Positions 1 to 8,248 of a stretch of DNA of 64,000 bases are shown piece by piece (position 1 is the stretch's first letter; every line of letters begins with the position of its first letter). The notes beneath the pieces were generated by a model. It was not told the DNA's origin and ran no database searches. It saw nothing but the letters and a program-made list of their open reading frames with translations. Source of the DNA: CAWGGS01 sp046704745 (GTDB taxonomy: Bacteria; Desulfobacterota; Desulfobulbia; Desulfobulbales; Desulfocapsaceae); contig JBJKRL010000024.1 of the NCBI GenBank assembly GCA_046704745.1, positions 62,001 through 126,000 on the forward strand, read 5' to 3'. Both the position numbers and the translations under genes were made by a program.

Positions 1-1954
1 GGCCGTCTCCCATGATGGTTGCACCGGCATACCCTTTGCAATTCTGGAGGTGACGACCAAGTGGCTTAATTACTATTTCTTCGGAATCCTGGAGCCGGTC
101 GACAATAAGACCATATTTCATAGCTCCTGTGGAGACTACTACGATATTGAGTGCACTTGAAGGAGAGGTCCTGCGATCCTCTTTTCCTCGAGGTGGTAAT
201 GATTTGGGGGTGCTTTTTGCAGGCAGCTCTTCGTGCGTGTTATCACGAAAAGCAGGAGAAGACATTCCTCTTCGATCGGATATCATTGTCCTACGGTCAT
301 CTTTAACTGTATTGTCCGACGGATCAAAATAGGTTCTCGGAACTCCCAAGACATCTGAAAGACGTATCAGAGGAAGAAGGTTCCCGCGTAAACGTACGAC
401 TTCTGCATTACCAACCCGTTCTACTCGTTCTTTAACTTGATTAGCAGGGATACGAAGGAGTTCTTCCAGGTTGACTTGGGGAATCGCATATCGCTCTCCA
501 CCCATCATTATGATTTGACAAGGAATAATTGCCAGCGTCAAGGGTAATTTAATGGATATTGTCGTTCCGCGTCCTACTTCTGAAATGATATCGACGTTTC
601 CACCTAATTGGTCAAGATTTGTTTTAACAACATCCATCCCGACCCCCCTCCCGGATACGTCAGTCACCTCTTTAGCTGTTGAAAATCCAGGAAGGAAGAT
701 AAGATTGACCTTTTCTTTATCCGACATGACCTGGGCTTGTTCAGCTGTAATCAAGCCTTTGTTTATAGCGCTTGCAGCCAGTGCATCTCCATCAAGGCCT
801 TTGCCATCATCGCTAATTTCAATAACGACCTGTCCAGCCTCATGGAATGCTTTCAGGACAACCATCCCTATTTCCGATTTTCCGGCTTTTCTTCTTTCGG
901 CAGGTGACTCGATGCCATGATCCACTGAGTTGCGGACCAGGTGGGTCAATGGATCGTTAATGGCTTCTATGATCGTCTTGTCAAGCTCTACATCTTTTCC
1001 TACAATAGTAAGATCTATAGTTTTTTGCAGTTTACTTGCCAGATCACGAACAACACGGGGAAATTTATTAAATACATTGCCAATCGGTTGCATACGGGTA
1101 AGCATGATAGCTTCCTGCAACTCCGAAGTAATGAGATCTATGCGTTGCCCGACGCTTTCAGCATTGCGAATTCCTTCGCTGCCAATTGTTTGTAAAAGTT
1201 GGTTCCTACTCAGGACAAGCTCTCCTGCTAATGTCATCAACTGATCAAGAAGGCTTACATGTACTCTTATTGTAGTTTCAACCTTTGGCTGGGGGCGGGA
1301 AGAGCTGCTTGTTTCGCTCGTTGCAAAGTCTGAACTTGTCGGCATTGATTTTTGTGTCATAACCTGTGATGGTTGCGTATCGGAGTCTTCTTCAGGTTCC
1401 GGCTCATCCATTAAATCCTGCCCGATATCCGTCTGTTGTTCGGGCTCGGGTTTTATCTCAGGTTCGGGTTCAATTATGGGTTCAGGTTTCGTTTTAGGTT
1501 TAGCTTTCGCCTCTTTTTTGGCAGATGCCCCCTGAGGTCGTGCAGCTGGCGATTCAACCGTTGGTGCACCTCCTTCCACAATAGCATTTAAAGGTATAAT
1601 ATGTTCTGTAATATTAACCTTGTTGCTTGAGTGAACATCTTCAACCATCCTCTGGAGCTGATCTGCCGCAAGGAGGAGAACATTTATAATATCGGGATTT
1701 GGGATCAATTTTTTACTGCGAATCAAGCCAAGGACGTTTTCCATGGCATGGGATAACTCTTGAATTACAGTGAGGCCCATAAAACCGGCACCACCTTTGA
1801 TGGAATGTGCGGCCCTAAAAACCTTGTTTACCAAATCTTCGTCTATATTTTCTCCTGCTTCTTCGATGGCCAGAAGATCATTTTCAATGTCTGAAAGATG
1901 TTCCAATGACTCTTCAATGAATCCCTGCAATATTTCATCATCTTCAATTTGCAT
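1..1954 (-). CDS. cheA: Chemotaxis histidine kinase CheA (3' end outside window)
   Basis: CheA phosphorylates CheY/CheB from a receptor-CheW array at the inner membrane. About 651 codons are present and the gene runs off the left edge. Read on the minus strand, an N-terminal Hpt domain carries the phospho-acceptor motif AAHSIKGGAGFMGL (His50). It is followed by a Pro/Glu-rich linker with repeated PEPE-like stretches, the dimerisation domain, and an ATPase domain with N-box HLVRNSVDHGIES, G1 DDGKGLDGD and G2 GRGVGMDVV. A CheW-like regulatory domain follows, interrupted by a charged segment of about 55 residues that contains SDRR (near 180-330). The start ATG at 1952-1954 has AAGGAG 8 nt upstream. 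No receptor, CheW or CheY gene is visible on the right, so partners, if linked, lie to the left. The family assignment is secure. Confidence 0.95.
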   Translation of the reverse strand, partial: MQIEDDEILQGFIEESLEHLSDIENDLLAIEEAGENIDEDLVNKVFRAAHSIKGGAGFMGLTVIQELSHAMENVLGLIRSKKLIPNPDIINVLLLAADQLQRMVEDVHSSNKVNITEHIIPLNAIVEGGAPTVESPAARPQGASAKKEAKAKPKTKPEPIIEPEPEIKPEPEQQTDIGQDLMDEPEPEEDSDTQPSQVMTQKSMPTSSDFATSETSSSSRPQPKVETTIRVHVSLLDQLMTLAGELVLSRNQLLQTIGSEGIRNAESVGQRIDLITSELQEAIMLTRMQPIGNVFNKFPRVVRDLASKLQKTIDLTIVGKDVELDKTIIEAINDPLTHLVRNSVDHGIESPAERRKAGKSEIGMVVLKAFHEAGQVVIEISDDGKGLDGDALAASAINKGLITAEQAQVMSDKEKVNLIFLPGFSTAKEVTDVSGRGVGMDVVKTNLDQLGGNVDIISEVGRGTTISIKLPLTLAIIPCQIIMMGGERYAIPQVNLEELLRIPANQVKERVERVGNAEVVRLRGNLLPLIRLSDVLGVPRTYFDPSDNTVKDDRRTMISDRRGMSSPAFRDNTHEELPAKSTPKSLPPRGKEDRRTSPSSALNIVVVSTGAMKYGLIVDRLQDSEEIVIKPLGRHLQNCKGYAGATIMGDG

Positions 1955-2092
1955 ATTCTAAGCTCCTTCGAATTGGATTATAGCGAAGTTTATTATATCA
2001 ATTCTATACTTATTGATTATTCGATGTACAGGGATTTTTTGAATTGAAACGATTAACCCTACTATCTCATAAAGAGGCTCTGAGCTTGATTT

Positions 2093-2542
2093 TTATTGGG
2101 AAAATTTGTCGATATCGACAACCGTGACGATATAGGTAAGGTGATGACCTGCAAGAGGGTGGTTATAATCGACAATAAGAATGTCGTCATTAACCTCAAC
2201 GACTGTGGCTGGAACCTTGTGTTCATTTCCATCTTTATCAACGGATAAAGACAGTATCATTCCCGGCCTTGGTGTAATTTTATCGCTGATTGATTTCCGT
2301 TCAAGGGTATGGAGAAGCTCCTTTCTTCTATACCCGTAGCCTTCCTCTGGATCTAGACGGATACTTTTGGTATCGCCGACAGACATACCGATAAGGGACT
2401 GCTCCAAAGTCGGGGGAGCTTGACTTTTGCCCAATTCTAAAATAAATGGTTGTTCCTTCGTTATATCCGCAAATACTTCCCCATTTTCTAATTTACCGGT
2501 ATATGCAAGTGCCACAGTGTCTTTGTCTTCAACCTTTTTCAT
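2093..2542 (-). CDS. FKBP-type peptidyl-prolyl cis-trans isomerase, SlyD-like
   Basis: A 149-residue cytoplasmic prolyl isomerase/chaperone. It has the SlyD layout: an FKBP half-domain (1-70, with VALAYTGKLENGEVF and LIGMSVGDTKSIRLDPEEGYG), an inserted flap domain (about 72-122), then the closing FKBP strand with VDYNHPLAGHHLTYIVTV, a SlyD signature. The histidine-rich metal-binding tail of E. coli SlyD is absent, so a nickel role is not supported. There is no signal peptide. It is read in the same direction as cheA, 138 bp upstream of it, but the gap suggests separate units. An ATG start with AAGGAG about 10 nt upstream fits. Confidence 0.9.
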   Translation of the reverse strand: MKKVEDKDTVALAYTGKLENGEVFADITKEQPFILELGKSQAPPTLEQSLIGMSVGDTKSIRLDPEEGYGYRRKELLHTLERKSISDKITPRPGMILSLSVDKDGNEHKVPATVVEVNDDILIVDYNHPLAGHHLTYIVTVVDIDKFSQ

Positions 2543-2729
2543 GAAAATAACTCCTTTTGGATATTCGCTATCACATGTCTTTTTCTAAGGCGGCTATGCT
2601 ATCCTAGAACATTGCATTTTACAATAGAGGTGAGGTAAATATCAGGGTAAACAGTAAGGATGTTGAGAGTCGAGATATGAAATCATTTGTTAAAAAACGA
2701 AATATACCCATTAGTTGCCTGTTATTGTC

Positions 2730-2757
2730 TTGACAAAAAATATTACCTGCATAATGT
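2730..2757 (+). promoter_or_regulatory. Candidate sigma-70 promoter for hisI-hisG
   Basis: A perfect -35 TTGACA (2730-2735) is followed after 16 bp by TAATGT (2752-2757), a weak -10. It lies about 40 bp upstream of the hisI ATG in otherwise AT-rich non-coding sequence. Prediction by eye. Confidence 0.4.
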
Positions 2758-2795
2758 AAGTCGCTTAGAAAAGCAACAAAACTATTGGATATGAT

Positions 2796-3179
2796 ATGAT
2801 AGAATTAAATTTTGCTAAAAGTGCCGACGGGTTGTTGCCTGCGATTGTTCAAGAGTTTGTCACCGGCGAAGTCTTAATGCTTGCCTATATCAATCGTAAC
2901 TCATGGGAAATGACCATTAAAACTGGAAAAGCCCATTATTGGAGTCGGTCACGGAAAAAGATATGGCTGAAGGGAGAATCATCAGGACACGTCCAAATAA
3001 TCCACGACATTCTTGTTGATTGTGATGAAGATACCGTTGTTTTCAAGGTTGAACAGCTTGGTGGTGCAGCTTGTCATACCGGTCATCGAACCTGTTTCCA
3101 TCGCCGAGTGCTCAACGACGAATTGCAGATAGTTGGTGAACAGGTTTTTGATCCGGAGATTGTTTATGGAAAAAAATGA
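2796..3179 (+). CDS. hisI: Phosphoribosyl-AMP cyclohydrolase
   Basis: Catalyses hydrolytic ring opening of phosphoribosyl-AMP, the third step of histidine synthesis. It is a 127-residue stand-alone cyclohydrolase without the HisE pyrophosphohydrolase domain. Visible ligands are the DCDED run (Asp75, Asp77, Asp79; Mg) and Cys93/Cys100 in GGAACHTGHRTCFHRR (Zn). YWSRSRKKIWLKGESSGH is the substrate-binding motif. The start is ATG 2796; ATG 2791 is out of frame and no clear Shine-Dalgarno is present. It is followed by hisG after 72 bp on the same strand, giving a two-gene histidine unit; hisE and other his genes are not in the window. Confidence 0.96.
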   Translation: MIELNFAKSADGLLPAIVQEFVTGEVLMLAYINRNSWEMTIKTGKAHYWSRSRKKIWLKGESSGHVQIIHDILVDCDEDTVVFKVEQLGGAACHTGHRTCFHRRVLNDELQIVGEQVFDPEIVYGKK

Positions 3180-3251
3180 CCTGTAAAGAATTCTAATCAA
3201 ATACCATCATAGATAAAAAACGAATGTTCTACAAAATAAAGGAGTTGAAGT

Positions 3252-4124
3252 ATGAATCAATTGAAACTCGGGCTTCCCAAAGGGAGTCTTGAGAAGGCAA
3301 CAATCGCACTTTTTGAAAGTGCCGGTTGGCTGATAAAACCAACAGCACGAAACTATTTTCCTGAGATTGATGACCCTGAGCTTGCCTGTTCCATCTGCCG
3401 TCCTCAGGAAATGTCGCGATATGTTGAAAGTGGAATGCTAGATGCAGGTATCACAGGGAAGGACTGGACAATGGAGAACCAATCGGATGCCGTCCTTGTC
3501 TGTGATTTGATTTATTCAAAGGTGAGCAGAAAACCAACACGCTGGGTAATTGCCGTTGCCGGTGACTCTGACATTAGGAACATTGAGGATCTGGAAGGGA
3601 AGAAAATTGCAACGGAACTAGTCAATGTAACAAGGCGATTTTTTAACGAAAAGAACATAAATGTCAAGGTTGAGTTTTCTTGGGGAGCAACGGAAGCAAA
3701 AGTCATTTCCGGACTCGCGGATGCCATCGTAGAAGTGACAGAGACAGAAAGTACTATCCGGGCTCATGGACTTCGTATAATCTACGAACTCATGAAATCC
3801 AATACGCAGTTTATCGCTAATAAGGACGCATGGGCGGATCCATGGAAACGTGAAAAAATTGAAAATATTGCCATGTTGTTGCAAGGAGCATTAAGAGCAG
3901 ACAGGATTGTCGGTCTGAAGATGAATGTTCCCCAAGAGCGGCTTGACGAAGTTGTTGTTCTTCTTCCGAGTTTGAACGCGCCGACTATTGCCAACCTTTA
4001 CCAGACAAGTTGGTTCTCTGTAGAGACAGTGGTTTCAGAGGATCAGGTGCGTGATTTGATACCGAAGTTGAAAAAACATGGCGCCGAAGGCATCATAGAA
4101 TATGCGCTCAACAAGGTTATTTGA
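3252..4124 (+). CDS. hisG: ATP phosphoribosyltransferase, long form
   Basis: First, feedback-regulated step of histidine synthesis: ATP + PRPP to phosphoribosyl-ATP. At 290 residues it is the long, self-sufficient form with a C-terminal ACT-like regulatory domain (about 218-290) that binds histidine, so no HisZ partner is needed. The catalytic part contains LGLPKGSLEKATIALFESAGW and the PRPP-binding stretch DAIVEVTETESTIRAHGLRII. The start is ATG 3252 with AAAGGAG 6-8 nt upstream. It follows hisI on the same strand. No histidine-operon attenuator (run of His codons) was seen. Confidence 0.96.
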   Translation: MNQLKLGLPKGSLEKATIALFESAGWLIKPTARNYFPEIDDPELACSICRPQEMSRYVESGMLDAGITGKDWTMENQSDAVLVCDLIYSKVSRKPTRWVIAVAGDSDIRNIEDLEGKKIATELVNVTRRFFNEKNINVKVEFSWGATEAKVISGLADAIVEVTETESTIRAHGLRIIYELMKSNTQFIANKDAWADPWKREKIENIAMLLQGALRADRIVGLKMNVPQERLDEVVVLLPSLNAPTIANLYQTSWFSVETVVSEDQVRDLIPKLKKHGAEGIIEYALNKVI

Positions 4125-4209
4125 AATCGAGTCACACTATCCGATTGAGAAATTGACCTGAAGCCAACGTATCCTCTGAAAAACTATGGAAGTTAGAGTA
4201 TAAGCAGGA

Positions 4210-4827
4210 ATGGATTTATCAAACGCACATTTCATATTGAGTGTTCATAGTCTCAAACAACTGCCGGAACCGGTTTTTCCAGAGGTTGCTTTCGCCGGCA
4301 GGTCTAATGTAGGGAAATCAAGTTGTATCAATACATTACTTGGACGCAATACTCTCGTCAAAGTCAGCTCTCGACCAGGGAAAACACAAGGCTTAAATTT
4401 TTTTCAGGTGGGAAGAGGAGTTTATTTAGTCGATCTTCCGGGTTATGGGTATGCAAAGGTAGATAAAAATATGCAGATGGGGTGGCAATCTCTTATAACC
4501 TCCTATCTTGAGACCCGTCCGACCTTGGCATGTGTAGTTGTCATACTGGATATACGTCATTCTCCCAAGGAGTTGGATTCTCAGCTTATCAGTTGGTTAA
4601 GAATGATGCGGATTGCAATAATCGTCGTTTATACAAAGATAGACAAACTTTCCGGGAATATAAGAAAAAAAAATACCGGAATCCTTGATGCAGGGCATGC
4701 GATCCGTCCGGATGAGCGTGTCCTGTTTTCAGCCAAAACGGGGCAGGGGAGGGAGGAGCTGAAGCAGGCCATAGCCGATGCCATTCGACAGAAAGAACAC
4801 CAACTTGCCGACCTTTCTAATGGATAA
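4210..4827 (+). CDS. engB: Ribosome biogenesis GTPase YihA/YsxC
   Basis: An essential small GTPase acting in late 50S subunit assembly. Its 205 residues carry all G motifs: G1 GRSNVGKSS (30-38), G2 in RPGKTQ, G3 DLPGYGYA (75-82), G4 TKID and G5 FSAKTG. The loop after G3 (GYGYAKV) is characteristic of the family. Start ATG 4210 with AGGA just upstream. It converges with lepA, the two stop codons being 8 bp apart, so two ribosome-related GTPases meet tail to tail. No strong terminator lies between them. Confidence 0.95.
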   Translation: MDLSNAHFILSVHSLKQLPEPVFPEVAFAGRSNVGKSSCINTLLGRNTLVKVSSRPGKTQGLNFFQVGRGVYLVDLPGYGYAKVDKNMQMGWQSLITSYLETRPTLACVVVILDIRHSPKELDSQLISWLRMMRIAIIVVYTKIDKLSGNIRKKNTGILDAGHAIRPDERVLFSAKTGQGREELKQAIADAIRQKEHQLADLSNG

Positions 4828-4835
4828 GAAATATA

Positions 4836-6629
4836 TCATTGTTCGGATTTGAGAACAGATAGAAATGCTTTCTGAGGGATCTCAACATTTCCAACGGTTT
4901 TCATCTTCTTTTTCCCTGCTTTCTGTTTCTCAAGCAATTTCCTTTTTCTTGTGATATCCCCACCATAACATTTTGCCGTAACATCTTTTCTTAGAGGAGA
5001 AATTGTCGTCCTGGCTATGATGGTTCCGCCGATGGCTGCCTGGATAGCGATTTTAAAGAGTTGTCTTGGGATTTCTTCCTTCAAACGTTCACAGGCGTGT
5101 AGACCTCGTGTCCTGGCGATTGAGCGATGTACGAGTTGCGACAAGGCATCTACCACCTCGCCATTTACCAAAATATCGAGTTTGACCAGATCGCTTTTGC
5201 GATAATCCCGTAGCTCGTAATCAAAAGATCCGTACCCTTGGGTGATAGATTTCAATTTGTCATAGAAATCGTAAATCGCTTCCGCCAACGGGAGTTCGCA
5301 GGTAAACTCTATTCTGCCGGGAATCGGGTAGTGATGGCTGGTGTTTACGCCCCTACGCTCCATACAAAGGGACATAACCGCTCCCATATATCTATCCGGC
5401 ATGAGAATTGTGGCTTTTATATACGGCTCTTCAACCGAAGCGATCTTGGCTGGATCCGGATAATGTGCTGGATTGTCAACATCAATTTTGCTACCGTCAC
5501 TCAATGTAAAAATGTATTTTACAGAAGGGACGGTGAGGATAAGAGAAATATCAAACTCACGTTCAAGCCTTTCCTGCACCACCTCAAGGTGAAGGAGTCC
5601 AAGGAACCCACATCGAAAACCAAAGCCCAGAGCTACGGAAGAATCTTTCTGAAATGCCAGAGCGGCATCATTGAGCTGAAGTTTTTCAAGGGCTGATGCC
5701 AAATCATCATAGTCATCGGTGGATATGGGATAGATTGATGAGAAAACAACCTGTTGGACCTCTTTGAATCCTGGCAGCGGGGTAGTGCAGGGTGCATCTC
5801 TCAATGTTATGGTATCGCCGGGACGCGTGTCTTTGACGGTTTTTACCCCGGCAATAATATACCCTACGTTGCCGGCAGAGAGTTCCTTTTGCACTTCACG
5901 CCGCAATCGAAAAACACCTACCTCTTCTACTTTGTATTCAGCTCCATTGGACATAAATGTGATGATATCACCTGCACGAACGCGCCCGTTGATAATCCTG
6001 GAGGAAATGATTGTTCCGCGAAATGGATCGTACCTTGCATCAAAGATCAAAGCCTGAAGTTTTGCTGCAGGGTCGCCCTTGGGTGGGGGAAGATGGCAAA
6101 CGATGGCCTCTAATATATCTAGTACACCTTGGCCTGTTTTTGCAGAACACATCTGTATCAGATCACCTTCGAGTCCCAGATCTTCTTCTATCTGCAAGGC
6201 AACATTTTCAGGTTCAGCAGAAGGGAGGTCGATTTTATTGATTACAGGTATTATCTCGAGATCGTTTTCCATGGCGAGATAAAGATTGGCAAGAGTCTGC
6301 GCTTCAATTCCTTGGGAGGCGTCGATAAGGAGCAAGGCCCCTTCACAGGAACTGAGGGCCCTGGAAACTTCGTAGCTGAAGTCAACATGTCCGGGAGTGT
6401 CAACGAGATTAAGTAGGTATGTTTTGCCATCTTTTGCCGTATATGGTAAACATATAGTCTGACTCTTTATGGTAATACCGCGTTCACGTTCAATTTCCAT
6501 GTTATCGAGAATCTGATCCTTGAACTCCCGATCCGATACGAGATTACACAACTGAATCATACGATCGGCAAGTGTTGATTTTCCGTGATCGATGTGTGCG
6601 ATTATGCAAAAGTTTCTTATTCTATTCAT
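4836..6629 (-). CDS. lepA: Elongation factor 4 (LepA), ribosome-acting GTPase
   Basis: EF4 binds translating ribosomes and promotes back-translocation or initiation fidelity under stress. It has 597 residues, the family norm. G1 AHIDHGKST, G2 RERGITI, G3 DTPGHVDF and G4 NKIDLP are near the N-terminus, followed by the EF-G-like domains II, III and V. The LepA-specific C-terminal domain ends with DVTAKCYGGDITRKRKLLEKQKAGKKKMK, broken here by function only. The start ATG at 6627-6629 begins MNRIRNFCIIAHIDHGKST as in most family members. It is transcribed divergently from the rpoH-like gene. Confidence 0.97.
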   Translation of the reverse strand: MNRIRNFCIIAHIDHGKSTLADRMIQLCNLVSDREFKDQILDNMEIERERGITIKSQTICLPYTAKDGKTYLLNLVDTPGHVDFSYEVSRALSSCEGALLLIDASQGIEAQTLANLYLAMENDLEIIPVINKIDLPSAEPENVALQIEEDLGLEGDLIQMCSAKTGQGVLDILEAIVCHLPPPKGDPAAKLQALIFDARYDPFRGTIISSRIINGRVRAGDIITFMSNGAEYKVEEVGVFRLRREVQKELSAGNVGYIIAGVKTVKDTRPGDTITLRDAPCTTPLPGFKEVQQVVFSSIYPISTDDYDDLASALEKLQLNDAALAFQKDSSVALGFGFRCGFLGLLHLEVVQERLEREFDISLILTVPSVKYIFTLSDGSKIDVDNPAHYPDPAKIASVEEPYIKATILMPDRYMGAVMSLCMERRGVNTSHHYPIPGRIEFTCELPLAEAIYDFYDKLKSITQGYGSFDYELRDYRKSDLVKLDILVNGEVVDALSQLVHRSIARTRGLHACERLKEEIPRQLFKIAIQAAIGGTIIARTTISPLRKDVTAKCYGGDITRKRKLLEKQKAGKKKMKTVGNVEIPQKAFLSVLKSEQ

Positions 6630-7003
6630 ACTGTGAAAGAGATCTCTTAGCAGGGTGTATTTAATGATTCGTGTTACCGCCGAAGGGAGAGAAAGATTAA
6701 ATCTTTAGCATAAAAAGACAAAGAAGAAAATAGAATTTTCTTTTGGGCAAAAAGTAGGGATAGAGTCATAACAACAGTGTTTGATTTGGTGATAAAATCT
6801 ATTCGTTATGAAGAATGATTGCAGGAAATGAAAACTTGGTTTCTATTACAGCTTTTCATTAGTGCCGGTTTTCGCTTTATAAAGAAAATGACAACCTTAG
6901 GATACCCCGAAAACTATAGAGGTATCTCTTTAACTCAAAGAATTACAAAGCTGAACCGTCGGCGGGTAAACGTACTCCAGAGCCGACCAAAGTTGATGAA
7001 TCC
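6630..7003. other. Divergent intergenic region lepA / rpoH
   Basis: A 374-bp AT-rich region between the lepA start and the sigma-factor start. A 62-codon open frame at 6819-7007 looks like chance coding: it is rich in hydrophobic and odd residues and has no recognisable motif. A weak promoter-like pair TTCATT (6855-6860), 17 bp, TATAAA (6878-6883) points towards the sigma-factor gene. The sigma-factor frame is open from about 6920 but has no ATG, GTG or TTG before 7004. Confidence 0.5.
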
Positions 7004-7984
7004 ATGACTAGAGAATCAGAAGACAATTTATATAATGATGATATTTCATCACAAGAGAACCCCTTGGTTGCCGTTCCCGATGACGATAACCTGCCTGTAT
7101 TGAGCAATCCGGCCCTTCATCGTTATCTACAGGAAATAAGCCAATATGAACTCCTTTCCAGGGAAGAGACCGATGAGTTGGCGATACGTTTCAGAGAAAC
7201 AGGGGATCAGGATGCGGCTTATCGCCTGGTTTCTTCCAATTTGCGGCTTGTTGTCAAGGTTGCAATGGATTTTCAAAAATATTGGATGCAGAATTTTATG
7301 GATTTGATCCAGGAGGGTAATGTCGGACTCGTACAGGCTACCAAAAAATTTGATCCTTATCGTGGGGTTAAATTTTCATATTATGCAGCCTATTGGATTC
7401 GTGCCTATGTATTGAAATTTATAATGGATAATTGGCGTCTTGTAAAAATAGGCACTACACAGGCACAACGAAAACTCTTTTTCTCTTTAAATAAAGAAAA
7501 GAAACTGTTGGAAGCACAAGGCTTTGATCCAGAACCCAAGCTTTTAGCACAACGTCTTTCCGTAAAGGAAAAAGAGGTAATAGAGATGAACCAACGGATG
7601 GACAGTTGGGATGTTTCCCTGGAGAGTCCCGTACGTTCGGATTCTGATGACGAACAAAAGAATTTTATCCCTAACGAGGGCCCCGGTATAGAGTCCATGG
7701 TTGCAGGAAAGGAGATGAAGCAGCGTTTGTCGGAATTAATCGATATCTTAAAAGATAAGCTTAACGAAAAAGAAAAGATGATTCTTGATAAACGATTGCT
7801 AACCGATGAGCCGCTTACACTGCAGAATATTGCAGACAGCTTTGGTATCTCACGTGAAAGGGTACGACAGATTGAGGTGAATCTCCTGAAGAAAATGAAG
7901 AAATTTTTCGAGGCTGAAATGCCTGATATCGTAGATTTTTTTGACGGAGATAAGATCGTTTTTGTGTCAAAGAATTCAGATTAG
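7004..7984 (+). CDS. rpoH: RNA polymerase sigma factor, RpoH (sigma-32) type
   Basis: A 326-residue primary-like sigma factor of the heat-shock class. Region 1.2 (NPALHRYLQEISQYELLSREE, about 34-56) leads into region 2 (SNLRLVVKVAMDFQKYWMQNFMDLIQEGNVGL, YWIRAYVLKF). Region 3 follows (about 165-215), then region 4 with a helix-turn-helix, LTLQNIADSFGISRERVRQIE. The QRKLFFSLNKEK segment after region 2.4 is the RpoH box, which separates it from RpoD and RpoS. A charged insert (about 208-228) is unusual. Start ATG 7004 has no good Shine-Dalgarno but is the first start codon in frame. No partner gene adjoins it; lepA is divergent. Confidence 0.88.
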   Translation: MTRESEDNLYNDDISSQENPLVAVPDDDNLPVLSNPALHRYLQEISQYELLSREETDELAIRFRETGDQDAAYRLVSSNLRLVVKVAMDFQKYWMQNFMDLIQEGNVGLVQATKKFDPYRGVKFSYYAAYWIRAYVLKFIMDNWRLVKIGTTQAQRKLFFSLNKEKKLLEAQGFDPEPKLLAQRLSVKEKEVIEMNQRMDSWDVSLESPVRSDSDDEQKNFIPNEGPGIESMVAGKEMKQRLSELIDILKDKLNEKEKMILDKRLLTDEPLTLQNIADSFGISRERVRQIEVNLLKKMKKFFEAEMPDIVDFFDGDKIVFVSKNSD

Positions 7985-8248
7985 AACAACTTCATTTTCA
8001 AACAGAACAGTATCGTGGTAATTTGGATTGCTTTTTAAGCGAGCATAGCACACTATCGGCTTTACCAAAAATTTAATGCCGGTGGTTCGGGTAAGCTTTG
8101 TACGATATTAATGGTGCGGCGTCCCTGTGCCTCCGGAGTTATTACATAGTCATCCAGATTGACACTTCCCGAAATTGTTGATTACGTTTTGTGAAAAAGG
8201 CGCATTTTTTCCAAGATTCAGGGGCCATAATCGTCACATTCATTACAT

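Noticed and set aside
6819..7007. 62-codon open frame upstream of the RpoH-type gene
   Set aside because: It is in a different frame from the sigma-factor gene, has no recognised motif and overlaps the likely promoter region.
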